Notes: generated by a model not told the origin, from the sequence alone. 64,000 nucleotides of DNA from Sceloporus undulatus (GCF_019175285.1 NC_056522.1:33476865-33540864); one strand, 5' to 3'; positions 13,801 to 24,218 are shown, counted from the first letter of the stretch. Numbers and translations are program-made.

Positions 13801-16800
13801 TTCGGGGCAACAGCCACATAGAGAAAATGAGATACATTCTGCTGGTGACTCAGGCACAGGAGGATGACATAGCTGTGATGATCAGAAACAGGGAGCCCTG
13901 TTTCACTTTCTTGTCATAACTTCTCTAGTTGGCAGGAGGGGGTGGAAATGTCACCCACCTGTGCCCTAGTCATCAACCCACTTCCCTCTGTGCAGTGGGA
14001 CACAGAGAAGTCCCATTCCCAGACCTCAATTTCTGGCAGGCATATATTTGGTACAAGTTTTAGACTTTTGATAAGATGCAGCATATTAACCAAAGCCTAA
14101 AGAAATAATGCTTTTGATTTTGTCTCTGTGGATATTGAGCACTACACGTTCATGTAATAAAATGTCAATAGCTCAACTATCGATTATTTGTAGGTGAAGT
14201 CTAAGACAGTTGCACAATGTGTGGAATACTACTATACTTGGAAGAAAATCATGCGATTAGGAAGAAAGCATAGAACACGCCTAGCAGAAATAAAAGATGA
14301 ACATCTGGTAAGCCTTATTAGCAGTGTTTTTAAGAAGGAAAATTCAGCTTTTTAGAGAATTATTTATTTTTGACATTCTTAGGCTTCTGTATATAACAAA
14401 TCATGAAATTCAAAAAGATAGCTTTGTACGTGTTATAAATCTTGTTATACGGGACTATTATTTTTCACTTCACTTCAAAGGTCTAAATATTTCTACATGC
14501 ATCCATGCATAGAAATTGATATATATTTTTCTACTTTAAGACATACTGAGATACTCCTGGAGCACCTATTAGTCAGTAGTAAACCTCATACTTTACTAGC
14601 AGGTGGTCTCAGATTCAATCCCTGGCTTTTCTAGTGCAAAGAATTGACTACTTCATGATTTGAACCTCTGCCTAGGGAGGGACTGTCAATCTGTCTAGAC
14701 AGTACCAAGATGGCCAGAGAAAGAGTCTGACAGTGTAAGGTGGATTCTTGTAGGTGCAAGAAAGTTTTTAAACATGAATGCAAGAATAAGGGTAAAGATA
14801 GAGGCAACCTTTTTTAGAACAGTGGGAAGAGGATGAAAGTACCTTTACAACATTACGTAAATGTACTGCTTATTTTCTTGGGACAAGTTCTAGGAAATAT
14901 CTTATTGCAAAGAATGGAAGAACTCATTCCCATTCTAGGAAAAGGAATTTACATTCTTGTATTCTAAGCAAAGAATAAAGACAAATATTTCTCTTATTGC
15001 AAGGCAGAAAAAACAAAACCAGTGTTGGAGATATTTGTGTTTCCACAGCCACAATTTACTTTTCTCAGGTCTAATCTGCATTGCAGAAATAATGCAGTTT
15101 GACACGGCTTTCACTGCCATGGCTCAATGGTGTGGAATTGTGGGATTTGTAGTTTGTGATGGCACCAGAGCTCTCTGACAGAGAAGGCTAAATATCTCAT
15201 GAAACTATAGATCCTGGAACTCCATAGTATTGAGCCATGGTAGTTAAAGTAGTGTCAAATTGTATTATTTCTGCAGTGCCAGAGTAGATATCACTCATGA
15301 GGTAATGTGAACCTATGTAGGTTTACTCTGGCAAGTTTGTGAAGAACCCAGGGTTTCTTTCACTAATTTTCTGTAAAATGTTTTTACCTTTCAGACAAGT
15401 GAGGATGATGAGTTAGAGGAAGAGGAGCACACAGAGGAAGACAGAAAATCTGTCAAAGAAGAGGAAGTTGAAATCCAGAATTCTCCTGATCCTCCACCAG
15501 CTGCTGTTTCTGCACCCATTAACCTGCCTTCTCTGCAAAGCATCATGCTTCCTGTTACCTCTTTTTCCTGTGAAATGCCAGACTGTGGGGCTGTAGGTGT
15601 ATTTTATAATGGTTAGAATAACTGCATATGTGGAGGGAGCAGGTCCGGGTGGGTTCTTTGACTGCACTATTGTGCAGAATCTTGAATCACTGCGTTCATT
15701 TTCCAAACAGTAAGTTTCTGCCCCTGAAGACTTCCAATAACAGTGAAATTTCAGAAGCTGAGATGCAGCAGGGTGGGTGTTCCCTTGAGCTCCCGATCCC
15801 AAACCTCCAGGGACAGAACCAATTTGAAAGAAAATTATTTTATTTTAAAATTTTATACATAGCTTGAGCAAACGTGGGTTATAAACTGAAACACTAATGT
15901 AAATATTGAAATATTTAATATTCTAATCAGTAGTAAGAAATTTAGTAACACATATTAAAATGACAGTTTAAAAAACACCTTACTTGCAGTACCACCACTC
16001 TGACAAATTAGAAAGTTTGTACTTTCCCTTTAAATATTTATATTCTACTCTTCTTGTAAATTAAACTTAAAGCAACTTCTTGCAAAAAGGAAATAACCGC
16101 TAAGCTTGTTTCAGTGTGTAATGTTCGTATGTCTTGAATTTAATTCATATGAATTGGAGTCAGTTCCCTGCTAACTATTGAAATGCACATGTAGACAGGC
16201 CACACTGTCCCTGTATGTGCGTGTGCATGTGTTCATAGTGTTAAATATTCTGAAGCTGTTCTTTATGTCCACATCATATGGGCATGCTGGTTGGTGGATT
16301 CTGAGAATGATAATCTGATTTTTTTTCAAGCTTTGGCTTTGCTTTAGAGGACCAATTGGTGGTTTGTTTTTGATATTTTGTTTTGTTTTACTTCTTAGAT
16401 GTTCAGCTCCAGACAAGCTCTGAATGGCCATGTCCGTATTCACAGTAGTACAAACCCTGTGGTGAAATCCCGCTCCAGAGGCCCCACTGCAAAGCACAAG
16501 CCCAATTCTGAGAATGATTACTGCTCTCTGAAAAGCTCCCCAGCTCACAGTACCACAAGTGGTGAGACTGACCCACCTACTGTCTTCCCTTGTAAAGAAT
16601 GTGGCAAGTGAGTAAATATGCATCCATGACAACACAGAGAGGTTTGCTATTTCCTATTACAAACCACAGGGGAAGATAGATATTTACTAAGATAAGAAAG
16701 GTGCCATTTTGGGTAGGTCTCGTTCTTGTTGGTAACTCTCTGCCATAGTCAAGGATGGCCTTTTATATGGTATGTGTGTGGTGTGTATGAGAAAGCAAGA

Positions 16801-17212
16801 ACTCAGGGGTTCACATTGGGGGCTTGCGAGGTGACATGCAGCCCACAGGGTGCAATTTGCCTATCGTTGTATTAACGGTGACAACATTGTAATGTTGTCA
16901 TTCATTTCACAGTAGCATTTGATTGTCATGAGAACCAGCATGGTGTAGTGGCAGGAGTTTTGGACTAGTACTCTTGGAGACAAGGGTTAAAACCCCCCCT
17001 TGCCATGGAAATCCACTGACTGATGTTGGGCATGGCACTCTTTCACCCTAAGAAGGTGTAAGGTTTCCATAAGTCAGAAATGACTTGAAGGCTTTGTGGT
17101 ACTGAGGCTACATAGGAGTGTACACTTGCTTGGAAATTAAAATTCCAGAAAACTGGGATTTGCTTCCATACATCATCAGATTGTGCTGCATATTTGGCTT
17201 TGNNNNNNNNNN

Positions 17213-17265
<53 letters not shown>

Positions 17266-19221
17266 GATTTATTTATAGACCGCTATTCCGCGATGATCAT
17301 AGTGGTGTACAGTAAAAATTGTAATACAATACAAAATACAAGGTGACAGTTAAAGGAGGGAGAAGTCTCGTCCTTCAGGCAGTCCCTGATGTTGCTGGGT
17401 CTGCCTGATCGCTCCCTCTGAGGCCAAGGTGACAGTTAAGGAGGGAGGGGCCTCTTCCTTCAGGCAGTCCCTGATGTTGCTGGGTCCGCCTGATCGCTCC
17501 CTGAAGGAGTAGGTCATCCAGAAACTCACAACTTCAGCTGTTGCAGCTGTACTGAATATCAGCTGGAAATCTGTTTGTGACAGATGCAAGTGTAAGTCCA
17601 CCTTACTGCTACATATGTCTTTGTTGTTATTCTGGACGTCAGTATTCTCTTCCACCTTCTGCAATAACCAAGGCCTGCCCTCACACAGGATTCAGCATTG
17701 TCCTGTGATAATCTTCCCCTCACAAAGACCATTTTGCTGTTAGTGGAAAGCAGAGAAGATTGCAGAAGTGCCTAGCTATCTTCCCATAGCCAGATGCAGA
17801 CTAATGACATCATCTGCTTCCAAAGGACTTCCAGTGGATCTTGTCAGAAGGTTTACTCAGCCTTTGTCTGTGATTCACTCCTGTTTTCCACTAGGGACAG
17901 AATGGTTAGTGGTAGGGACTATTGCAGTGCAACAGTGATGGTGGTGACGACAAGGGATCCATAGAGTGCCCTTTGTTCTTCATCAAAAGGATCCTGAGAA
18001 ATATGTGAGGATGAATAGAATCATAGAGTCCACAAGAGCCAATCCAGATGAACTCCCTGCCATGAAGCACTTTCAGCAGATGGCCATCCAGCCTCTATTT
18101 AAAAACCTCCAAAGAAAGAGACTCCACCACTCTGGTTTGTGTTGTCTGAGGGCCCAGACAGACCAAAATAAAGCTGCTTTAGGCCACTTTGGAAGTGTGC
18201 TGTTTAAATGACACATGTGTCCTAAGAGGTCGAAAGCCACACCAAAGCCACACTCCAGTCCTAAGGACTGGAGCGCAGCTTTGGCGCAGCTTGTGGCCTC
18301 TTAAGATGCATGTGTCATTTGAACAGCATACCTCCAAAGTGACCCAAAGCAGCTTTATTTTGGCCTGTCTGTTCAGGCTCTGAGTCTATAAATGTGTTTT
18401 CATCAGTGAAGGGAAGCTAGTTCTATTACTGAAAGAGTATTGGGCTTCTTCATGGCTCAGCTCCTGCCTTTCCCTGTCTACAAACAACAAAGGGGAAACT
18501 TTCTGTTCCTGGTGAAGATATCACTTGGGCGGAGGGCTATTAGTATGGTTTTACATGTGTCTCTAAATGGGGATATGTGTCATTCATTATACAATTTGAA
18601 TAGTTTTGCTATATTGAGCTATAACTACTCCTACAGTGCCCCAAGTGGCATGGCCACTACAGCTCCCAGCATCTTCCCAAGCATTATAGTTAGTGATCAT
18701 GGTAAAAATTGTGATGGTTGTAGTCCAAAAAGTAATCTCTCCAAGCTCTAGTTCATTGTCCATTCAACTGACATTCACCAAATTTTAGAATATTAGATAT
18801 AAAACATACACAGAGGCATACAAAGCCCTGTATTCAGATGTGTTGTTTCTTCTTAAATCTGTCATCGTCTCACCCCACTTACTTTCCTTCTCCATATACT
18901 AGGATGTTTTTCAAAATCAAAAGCCGCAATGCACACATGAAAACACACCGGCAACAGGAAGAGCAGCAAAGACAGAAAGCCCAAAAGGCAGCTGTCGCAG
19001 CTGAAATGGCGGCCACAATTGCAAGGACTACAGGGCCAGCAGGACATGGCTTGATTCCACTGGATCATTTGGATTTGATAAAACAGGTTGAACAGGTAGA
19101 CGAACTGAGTAGTGATGTTGTTCAGGAATTGGGAGCAGTCATTGACAGTACAGAAGTGATAGACCCAGGCCTCTTACTGGATGAAGACACTGAATTACTT
19201 CAGGATGATGTTGAGCTATAA
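372..19221 (+). CDS. TRERF1: TRERF1, transcriptional-regulating factor 1 (3' two-thirds, 12 exons)
   Basis: TRERF1 (TReP-132) is a nuclear zinc-finger cofactor. Its ELM2-SANT module belongs to the class that recruits HDAC1/2, as in the related MIDEAS and ZNF541 proteins. Coding exons: 372-522, 1601-1861, 4683-5049, 7096-7162, 8749-8888, 11138-11241, 11926-11995, 12544-12632, 14194-14307, 15395-15592, 16399-16607, 18903-19221. Domains in order are C2H2 finger 1, a proline-rich linker, ELM2 (exons 5-7), SANT (exons 8-9), an acidic stretch, finger 2 (split over exons 10/11), finger 3 (split over exons 11/12) and an acidic tail. All junctions keep one open frame, giving about 695 residues here. 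The tail, including [20 protein letters not shown], matches my recollection of human TRERF1. The 5' exons lie before the window. I see no frame break. Confidence 0.95.
1208..1375. repeat. (AAT)n microsatellite with LINE-tail repeat
   Basis: About 15 AAT units, then TTCTATACCGCTTTTCCGCAG and CAAAGCGGTGTACATAG. The same tail follows (AAT)n at 17213-17345. Confidence 0.75.
1601..1861 (+). CDS. TRERF1: TRERF1 exon, Gln/Pro-rich linker
   Basis: Acceptor TCTGTACAG|GAG, donor TCTTCT|gtgagt, phase 0 at both ends, 87 codons. It begins [16 protein letters not shown], so a short polyglutamine run follows the first finger. The rest is a low-complexity linker with no fold I recognise. Confidence 0.9.
2388..2797. 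mobile_element. Probable MITE with GGGCATTCACAC ends
   Basis: GGGGGCATTCACACTTAC at the left and TAGTGTGAATGGGGCC at the right; inside, ATCACGGAAATAAC mirrors GTTATTTCCGTAG. No coding capacity. TRERF1 intron. Confidence 0.55.
2838..2870. repeat. (CA)n microsatellite
   Basis: ACACAC run ending in CGCGTGCGCGCG. A (GT)n run follows near 3035-3055 after a palindromic GC-rich segment. Confidence 0.9.
3645..3776. mobile_element. hAT-like palindromic MITE (family H)
   Basis: TGGCTCCCAAACTTTGGTCC at the left mirrors GGACCAAAGATTGGCAACCA at the right, with TTCAACTCCCAGAA and CTTCTGGGAGGTGAGG inside. Further pieces of this family are near 41252-41342, 49275-49380, 49908-49990, 52030-52120 and 53409-53529. 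Confidence 0.7.
4683..5049 (+). CDS. TRERF1: TRERF1 exon, proline-rich region with PPPY motif
   Basis: Acceptor CTGCTCAG|GAACTC, donor CAATCCA|gtaagt, ending in phase 1. It encodes a basic patch ([11 protein letters not shown]) and then a long Pro/Ser/Thr-rich stretch with the WW-domain-type motif DPPPYTPPP and the segment [11 protein letters not shown]. It lies just before the ELM2 domain. Confidence 0.92.
5902..6104 (-). mobile_element. tRNA-derived SINE (squamate type 2)
   Basis: On the - strand: TGCAGTGGTTTGAGCATTGG, then GGGTGACCTTGGGCAGGTCA, TTGCCAAGAAAGTCTTAGGG and GTCGTAAGTCAGAAACAATT. TRERF1 intron. Confidence 0.8.
6506..6720. mobile_element. Palindromic MITE (family B)
   Basis: CAAAACACACTGCAGAAATA at the left, CTGCAGTGTGTTTTG at the right, and the internal mirrored GAATTCTAGG / GAGAGCTCTGG cores. 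TRERF1 intron. Confidence 0.8.
7096..7162 (+). CDS. TRERF1: TRERF1 exon leading into ELM2
   Basis: Acceptor CCCTTTCAG|ATAG, donor GAACC|gtaaga, entering in phase 1 and leaving in phase 2. It encodes [20 protein letters not shown]. The IDIEPRINIG junction with the next exon is the usual start of an ELM2 domain. Confidence 0.9.
7163..8748 (+). other. TRERF1 intron
   Basis: Mostly unclassified. A 13-base G run at 7552-7564 is flanked by a short repeat of TAAGATTCTTGAGG (near 7525 and 7590). Confidence 0.6.
8749..8888 (+). CDS. TRERF1: TRERF1 exon, ELM2 domain first part
   Basis: Acceptor GATTTCAG|ACG, donor AAAGGG|gtacga. It encodes [16 protein letters not shown] and then [10 protein letters not shown], the diagnostic ELM2 opening, in which a flexible N-terminal arm typically contacts HDAC1/2. 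Confidence 0.93.
9577..9817. mobile_element. Tigger/mariner-like MITE
   Basis: Starts TACAGTGGGCCCTCACTATCC and ends TTATGGAGGGCCAACTATA, inverted ends with TA at the border. Interior has TCCATGAATACTCAAATCCC and GGTTGAATCTGTGGATGC. TRERF1 intron. Confidence 0.75.
9992..10258 (+). mobile_element. tRNA-derived SINE (squamate type 1) with (ATT)n tail
   Basis: GGAGCCCTGGTGGCGCAGTGG carries the A box (TGGCGCAGTGG) and GGTTGCGAGTTCAAGACC the B box. GGTCGCTAAAATGAGTACCC and GTTGGGGGC follow. The tail GGTATATAAATAAAACAAAT leads into (ATT)n. TRERF1 intron. Confidence 0.85.
10226..10258. repeat. (ATT)n microsatellite
   Basis: ATT run at the end of the type 1 SINE. Confidence 0.9.
10866..10896. repeat. 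(CA)n microsatellite
   Basis: ACAC run after a TCTCTC tract. TRERF1 intron. Confidence 0.9.
11138..11241 (+). CDS. TRERF1: TRERF1 exon, ELM2 domain middle
   Basis: Acceptor TTGTTACAG|TGACC, donor ATAATG|gtaaga. It encodes [20 protein letters not shown] followed by [15 protein letters not shown], the ELM2 helical core. A CR1 LINE fragment starts about 34 bases after the donor. Confidence 0.92.
11275..11428 (-). mobile_element. CR1 LINE 3' end
   Basis: ATCATAGAATTGTAGAGTTGG and GGGCCATCCAGTCCAACCCC in reverse orientation. It starts 34 bases after a TRERF1 donor. Confidence 0.83.
11926..11995 (+). CDS. TRERF1: TRERF1 exon, ELM2 domain end
   Basis: Acceptor ATCATGTAG|GTTGC, donor TATGCTG|gtaagt. 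It encodes [20 protein letters not shown] and HYAG, ending ELM2 in phase 1. Confidence 0.92.
12112..12285. repeat. Tandem duplication, 86-bp unit
   Basis: Unit starts near 12112 and 12198 (GCAATCT...), each containing ATTATTGCGTGATAGA (first copy GTTATTGCGTGATAGA), GCAATTTTGG and GGAAGTCAG (second GGAAAGTCAG). TRERF1 intron between the ELM2 and SANT exons. Confidence 0.75.
12417..12452. repeat. (GGAAA)n microsatellite
   Basis: Five-base units GGAAA, shading into GAAA. TRERF1 intron. Confidence 0.9.
12544..12632 (+). CDS. TRERF1: TRERF1 exon, SANT domain first half
   Basis: Acceptor ACTCCAG|GTTC, donor AAAATG|gtaaga. It encodes [20 protein letters not shown] and KDFILVQKM, with the Trp and hydrophobic spacing of SANT/Myb helices 1 and 2. 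Confidence 0.93.
12633..14193 (+). other. TRERF1 intron inside the SANT coding region
   Basis: A GC-rich block of about 550 bases (12890-13440) contrasts with its AT-rich surroundings and has GGCTCCACACAAT / CTGTGTGGACAAC at its edges, so it may be a non-autonomous transposon. Nothing else is recognised. Confidence 0.45.
14194..14307 (+). CDS. TRERF1: TRERF1 exon, SANT domain second half
   Basis: Acceptor TTTGTAG|GTGAAG, donor CATCTG|gtaagc, 38 whole codons. It encodes [20 protein letters not shown], the third SANT helix, then a basic tail ([18 protein letters not shown]). Confidence 0.93.
15074..15290. mobile_element. Palindromic MITE (family B)
   Basis: ATCTGCATTGCAGAAATAATG to ATTATTTCTGCAGTGC with mirrored GGCTCAATG / TTGAGCCATGG and GAGCTCTCTGACAGAG. 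TRERF1 intron. Confidence 0.75.
15395..15592 (+). CDS. TRERF1: TRERF1 exon, acidic stretch and first half of zinc finger 2
   Basis: Acceptor CTTTCAG|ACAAG, donor GGGGCT|gtaggt, 66 codons. An acidic run ([15 protein letters not shown]) is followed by a Pro/Ser linker and the Cys pair of finger 2 ([10 protein letters not shown]). The finger is completed in the next exon. Confidence 0.92.
16399..16607 (+). CDS. TRERF1: TRERF1 exon, rest of zinc finger 2 and start of finger 3
   Basis: Acceptor CTTCTTAG|ATGTTC, donor GGCAA|gtgagt, ending in phase 2. [15 protein letters not shown] supplies the His pair of finger 2, and FPCKECGK supplies the Cys pair of finger 3. A basic Ser-rich spacer lies between. 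Confidence 0.93.
16931..17108 (+). mobile_element. tRNA-derived SINE (squamate type 2)
   Basis: AACCAGCATGGTGTAGTGGC, GGAGACAAGGGTTAAAACCC and CCATAAGTCAGAAATGACTT. It lacks part of the middle. TRERF1 intron. Confidence 0.78.
17203..17212. other. Assembly gap (10 N)
   Basis: Ten Ns stand directly before an (AAT)n run in a TRERF1 intron. The simple repeat is the likely cause of the gap. Confidence 0.99.
17213..17345. repeat. (AAT)n microsatellite with LINE-tail repeat
   Basis: About 17 AAT units directly after the N gap, then GACCGCTATTCCGCGATGAT and AGTGGTGTACAG. Confidence 0.8.
17341..17510. repeat. Tandem duplication, about 86-bp unit
   Basis: Two copies of AGGTGACAGTTAA...CAGGCAGTCCCTGATGTTGC...CTGATCGCTCCCT with few differences. 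Directly after the LINE tail. Confidence 0.85.
18018..18136 (-). mobile_element. CR1 LINE 3' fragment
   Basis: AATCATAGAGTCCACAAGAG and CAGATGGCCATCCAGCCTCT in reverse orientation, followed directly by a family A MITE. Confidence 0.75.
18151..18380. mobile_element. Palindromic MITE (family A), diverged ends
   Basis: Shares CAAAATAAAGCTGCTT, a central CCTAAGGACTGGAG and the mirrored AGCAGCTTTATTTTGGCC with the other copies, but its outer ends read GGGCCCAGACAGACC / GGCCTGTCTGTTCAG. It is in the last TRERF1 intron. Confidence 0.75.
18903..19221 (+). CDS. TRERF1: TRERF1 last coding exon, finger 3 end and acidic tail
   Basis: The acceptor is CATATACTAG|GATG. The exon completes finger 3 ([15 protein letters not shown]), continues with a Gln/Ala-rich helix ([18 protein letters not shown]), and ends in an acidic tail ([16 protein letters not shown]) with TAA at 19219-19221. 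Confidence 0.95.
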
Positions 19222-22200
19222 GAGCCAGAACCACAGTTGGTAAAATTACAGGTGCCACCTGGAATTGGTTTCCTCACCAGGGAAGGGCTAAATGTCAACA
19301 TTTGTTTGTTTGTTTTTAGCTGCTTGAATACATGGAATAATTTTTTTATCCCAGACTGGGGGGGGGGGGAGAATACGAGGGGCAAAATAAACAGCCTTAA
19401 AGGAGTGGCTTCAGGCCGCCCCTTTGATCACCAGATTGGTGTTGCGGCAACCGCACACCGTGAGCCCGATCCAACATTTTCCCAGCTCAAAAAGAAGCAG
19501 CAGAAAGAAGCAATTGCTATTTGGAAGCAATTCACTTGTTTTCCCTTTGTCCAGTGTCTTAGAAATCAATTTTTTCTGAGATGATGGAGGTTTTCTTTCC
19601 TTTTCCTTTTAGTTTCATAAGAAGCCCCAAGTTCTTCAGCTCCTCAGGGTTTTATTCCTCCCCCCCCCCCATGATGCAACCTAATATATTTAGAAATCTT
19701 TTAATGTATTTCACTGTACATCTATTAGTTCTTGATCCCAAACATCTGTGGCAACAGAAAATACTTTCAAATTGACAAGTTAATTGTCACTACAACAAAC
19801 ACAGCTTGAACACAGAGTAGATTGGTGGCATCTGGAAACCTTCCCTGGGATGCAAACATATAGTTTGTCTAATTGTCCCTGGGCTGTTAAGGCCCTACTA
19901 CTGAAGAGACTGCCCTGGGTGAATTCAGCATCTGGTGAAAGGTTGTTTCTACGAAACCAAAGCTTCTGTGCCAGATGAAGATTTTCAAGGGCATCTTCAT
20001 ATGTGGCTGTGCACATGTGGGTCGCTGAGTGATGGTGCACATCTCCACATGCAGTCAAGTTTAAAACAAGAGCATGGCAAAGTTACCTTTCAGGACTACA
20101 GGCTTTGGAATCTCCCAGCTAGGGGATTCTGGGAGTTGTAATTCTAGCAAGTAACTTTTCCAAGCTCTACAAAAATAGAATAGAGCTGCAGAATCAGATT
20201 TTTATAAATGTTGACATAGCATTCAGCAGTTAATTCAGTGAGTCTGTTCCAGTTCAAATAGTAATTTAGGATATTCTGGAGTCATGTTTTATGTTTAGTT
20301 CAGGGGTGGGCAATTCCCAGGGCTAGGGATGGCATTAGCACCCAGGTTTGGAGGGCTAATACCTCTTCCCTGTATTCTCCATGCCTAATGTATTCCTTTT
20401 GTTTGAATTTTCTTAAACTCAAATGTTCCCCACATACTCTAGGAGAAATGAGGGTCTCTGTCTTTTTAGGAGCAGCCTTTTTAAAACATGGAAGTAAATC
20501 AATTTACTTCATGGTTTCTAAAACAACTCTGTTGAACTTAAAACAGACTGGTGGACATAGATAAATTACTGCCCTCACACCTAATGGGCATGGGGACAAT
20601 TTTAGTTAAAATCAGGCAAAAGGGGGGGGGGGGATTATTAGCCTCCCAGAAGGCCCCTAAGGGCCTCAAACATAGCCATGGGAGCCACATATGGCTTACA
20701 GGTTGTACTTCACACACACACCCCTTCTGAACAAAAAAGGTGGATCAACAAAATTATCTCCTTCTTTCCTCCACATGGACTTTGTCTTGTGAGAACTTTG
20801 CAATAACTCATATGTGCAGCCTGCATTCTTTCCTTTTCCAGAGCCAGAAGTGGGATCATTTTCCAGCCATAGTTTTCTGCATCCCAGTCATTGTATAGAC
20901 ATGTGAAAATTATGTGCATATATTGAGTTCCTTTACTGTGTGTATGCCTGGTCATGAGTATTATCCTAGAGCCAGATCAAAATCCTAGGGAATCCAATAG
21001 TTTGAAAGAAATAAATCCAGCTCTACATGGTCAAATTCTGAAGTTGCTACTTAAGTTGCTACTGTGACATGGTCATGGTATGGTCAACAATTTTAGGTGC
21101 TGCATTAGATGAAAATTAATCCATTAGATCATCAAGGGCAGTTTAGATCATTCAAGTTTTCTCCACATGGAGCATCCCTTAAGCATCTCTAGAAGGAAGA
21201 AAAGTAACATGTAGCCAAAACACTCCCAGTAGCAAATAAGCCCTCTCAGCAATAATCTGTGATTGAAAACTGTACCACCACATTCACCTAAATGTGTGCA
21301 AGAAAGCACTATTCAGGCACTGGTTTTCTAGACAACTGAATATTCAAGGTTAGTGCCACATTGAACATTACTCTGTATGGAGGCCTATCTAGATAAGAGC
21401 TTAGAAATTAACACACTATGTAAAAAACAGCCAGGTTTTGACTGTTGGGAATATTGAATGCTCCTGAGCAGTCAACAAAAGCTGCACTGACTTTTCCTTT
21501 TTATACCAACATGGGAAAAGATGCTGCTGCCCTTTGAAGGCTTTAATCCCTGGTCATTTACTTTTCCCTGTTCTTCAAAGGCTAAGGAAGATTAGCTGAG
21601 AGAGAACTGGAGATGAAAGCTGCCATTCAGAGTGAAAGTTGTAGACTAGCAAATGGAGAATTGTCTAATCAGAATGCTCAACAAGCAAAGTCTACCTGCT
21701 TTCCACATTTTGACTATAACTTGTAGCCTGAGCTTGGAAAAGTTGCTTTTTGGTTGACAGTTCTCATAACCTAGCCATGCTGCCATGCTAGTTGAGGGAT
21801 TCTGAGAGTCTAAAAAAAGTAAGTTTCCGAGCGCCAAAAGGGAAAAAAAGAATTACATATCTTCAGCACAATAGTCCATGTTTTCTTTCATTTTAAATTA
21901 CTGTATATAAGACATTTATTTGCCTCATCAAGGAGAAGTTTAATTTTATTGTGGAGTCTAATATATAATCACATCAGTATTTATTTATGGCAGTCAGTGG
22001 CTATGACAGTAAACACAAAATCTGATGAAGCAAAAAGAATATAAATTTAAAATCCCTTATGGGAAGAAAAGAAATACAATAAAATATTGCATGCAACTTA
22101 CAGTCAGCTGAATTACACAATCATAGATTTTTGTCAACATTTTCTAGCAGTCTAGGCAAATTTGCTGTTATTTTACCTCTTATTGTTTGGGTTTTTTCCC

Positions 22201-23045
22201 CCATAGTTGAAAAAAATTCAATTACTGCTAAAAGGACAACATCTTCAGTAATGAGCATGAGATACTAGTCCATGCTTTTGGGAAAAGAGCAACTAAACAA
22301 ATAATATGAGTTGTGAAGTTGAAGGCTTTCATGGCCGGCATGTGAGTTGTCTTCCGTTCCTTCCTTCTCATAAACAGAAAGGCTGGATCCACTGTTTTCT
22401 CTGCATTCCTCAGCAGAATGGTCTTGACAGCAGAAAGAGAAGGGAGAAAGTGGTCTCTGGGAATTGGCCTCTCTCTCTAGCCCACAGCCCCACCTTCCCC
22501 ATTGCTCCAGGAGAGGAGATGATGCTCAGTTCTTGCAAGAGATCCTTTCAAATTGATTTGTGTGGTTTATATTTGTGTACATGCTGAGAAGCATGTACTT
22601 CAGCTACATAAGCACCCTCACAAGAAAATACGATACGTGGAAATTACTTGTTAATTGAAGCACCTGTTAAAACATTAAGTCTTTCTCAACAGGAACACGC
22701 CTTCCAGAAGTTTCTGAACTGCAGCTCCCTATCACCCCACCCGCTGGGATTTACTGGCTAGAACTAATGAGATTTATAGTCCAAAAACCTCTGGACGGCA
22801 CATTCTCCCATCTGTGCTATTGATTATTCTTCCAACGATACCTCTCTGATGTGAAATTGCAGAGTGGATTGGTTGGTGCTTCAGGTTTGCAATTGGAAGC
22901 AATACTTGCAAATATTCTTAAAACTGGTAGAAGTAATGATATTATGGGCACTATCATCAATGGACATCAGTCATCACACACCAGGGCTCAAATAATTGCT
23001 GATGGTAACGTTCTGTAATAATGATGCTGTCTTTTTTTTTAGTAT

Positions 23046-23362
23046 GGAGTTTATCACACGGGAAATCCCATGCAGAAATGGGGATTTAAACTAGAAAAAA
23101 AACCACAAAAGTGGATTGATTTTAACACATCATTGTTAATGTTGTGTCAGCCCAAATGGAAAGTGGACCGAAAGTAGACAAAAGCCACTCCTTTTTACTC
23201 TCAGAAAGTCCCGAAAGTAAAAAGTAGTGGCTTTTGTTTACTTTCTATTCGGGTTAACACAAGTTTAACAATGACATGTGTGAAAATCAACCCGCTTTTG
23301 CAGGGTTTTTCTAGCTTTTAAATCCCATTTCTGCACGGGATTTCCCCCGTGCGATAAACTCC
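23046..23362. mobile_element. Palindromic MITE in the TRERF1 3' UTR
   Basis: GGAGTTTATCACACGGGAAA at the left mirrors TTTCCCCCGTGCGATAAACTCC at the right; a second mirrored part is AAGCCACTCC.../...AGTAGTGGCTTTTG. TAT flanks both sides. Superfamily unassigned. Confidence 0.72.
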
Positions 23363-24212
23363 TATCACTGTTTCCTTTAACGATTTTTGCACATGTGATG
23401 ATGACCAAATGTCCCCTCAAAACCTACCTTTTTAGCAGCATAGTCCCTGCCCCAACATGTCAGTTTTCTTGTTGGAAAGCAGAAGGATGAGTGGAGATAT
23501 GTCGAGTAGCAGACTTTGCAGGGATTGCTAACAGAAAGAGAGATTGACATTTCTCCATTCATTCCCAGGATCTTTGGCAACACAGAAATGGCCATGTTGG
23601 TGGACTGTGCTGCTGAAAAGGTGGGTTTGGGGTGCAGTGGTAACATCAGGAGACATAGCTATGTCTCTCTAGCTACATCTTCCAGTACAGTATAGGATGC
23701 TGGCCATGACTTTGTTGCAGTACAATGCTCAGAATCCCAAGTGACTCTAGGTTTCTGGAAGTCACAGTCCCCACAAAGTAAACTTTTCAAGCTGTGAAAT
23801 ACAGGGATGGTGCAGTAACCTCAAACTCACAGGGTTATTGTAGTAACAAGTGAACAATTCCTCAAGATACGCTTTTGTTTTGCAACCTCAGAAATAATAC
23901 AGAGCTGTGGATGTGTCTTAAAAGAACCAAAGAGAATCTTAAAATAATCTCTGGATGAATATCGATGCATGTGTTAACTTTTCTATGTAAATTCTGTATT
24001 CCTAAAAACTTGTGATAAATATTATCACAGCTTATTTTAATTTTGCAGAGATCCTGGGATACGTTTTCTCTTGCGTTTCATATGTTTGTTCGCATGGTTT
24101 CTGTAGCAACTTAGATTAAAAACTGTACATAACGAAAGGAAAATATTTTTTATGGAGAAATCTTATTTTCAGACATATTTTATTGTCATCAGCTTGTTAT
24201 GGAAAAGCTGTA

Positions 24213-24218
24213 AATAAA
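24213..24218 (+). promoter_or_regulatory. Candidate TRERF1 polyadenylation signal AATAAA (proximal)
   Basis: AATAAA lies in TGTAAATAAAGAG, followed within 30 bases by a T/G-rich stretch. It is about 5 kb after the TRERF1 stop. Confidence 0.55.

Noticed and set aside
16171-16635. 154-codon open frame on the - strand
   Set aside because: Antisense shadow of the TRERF1 zinc-finger exon at 16399-16607.
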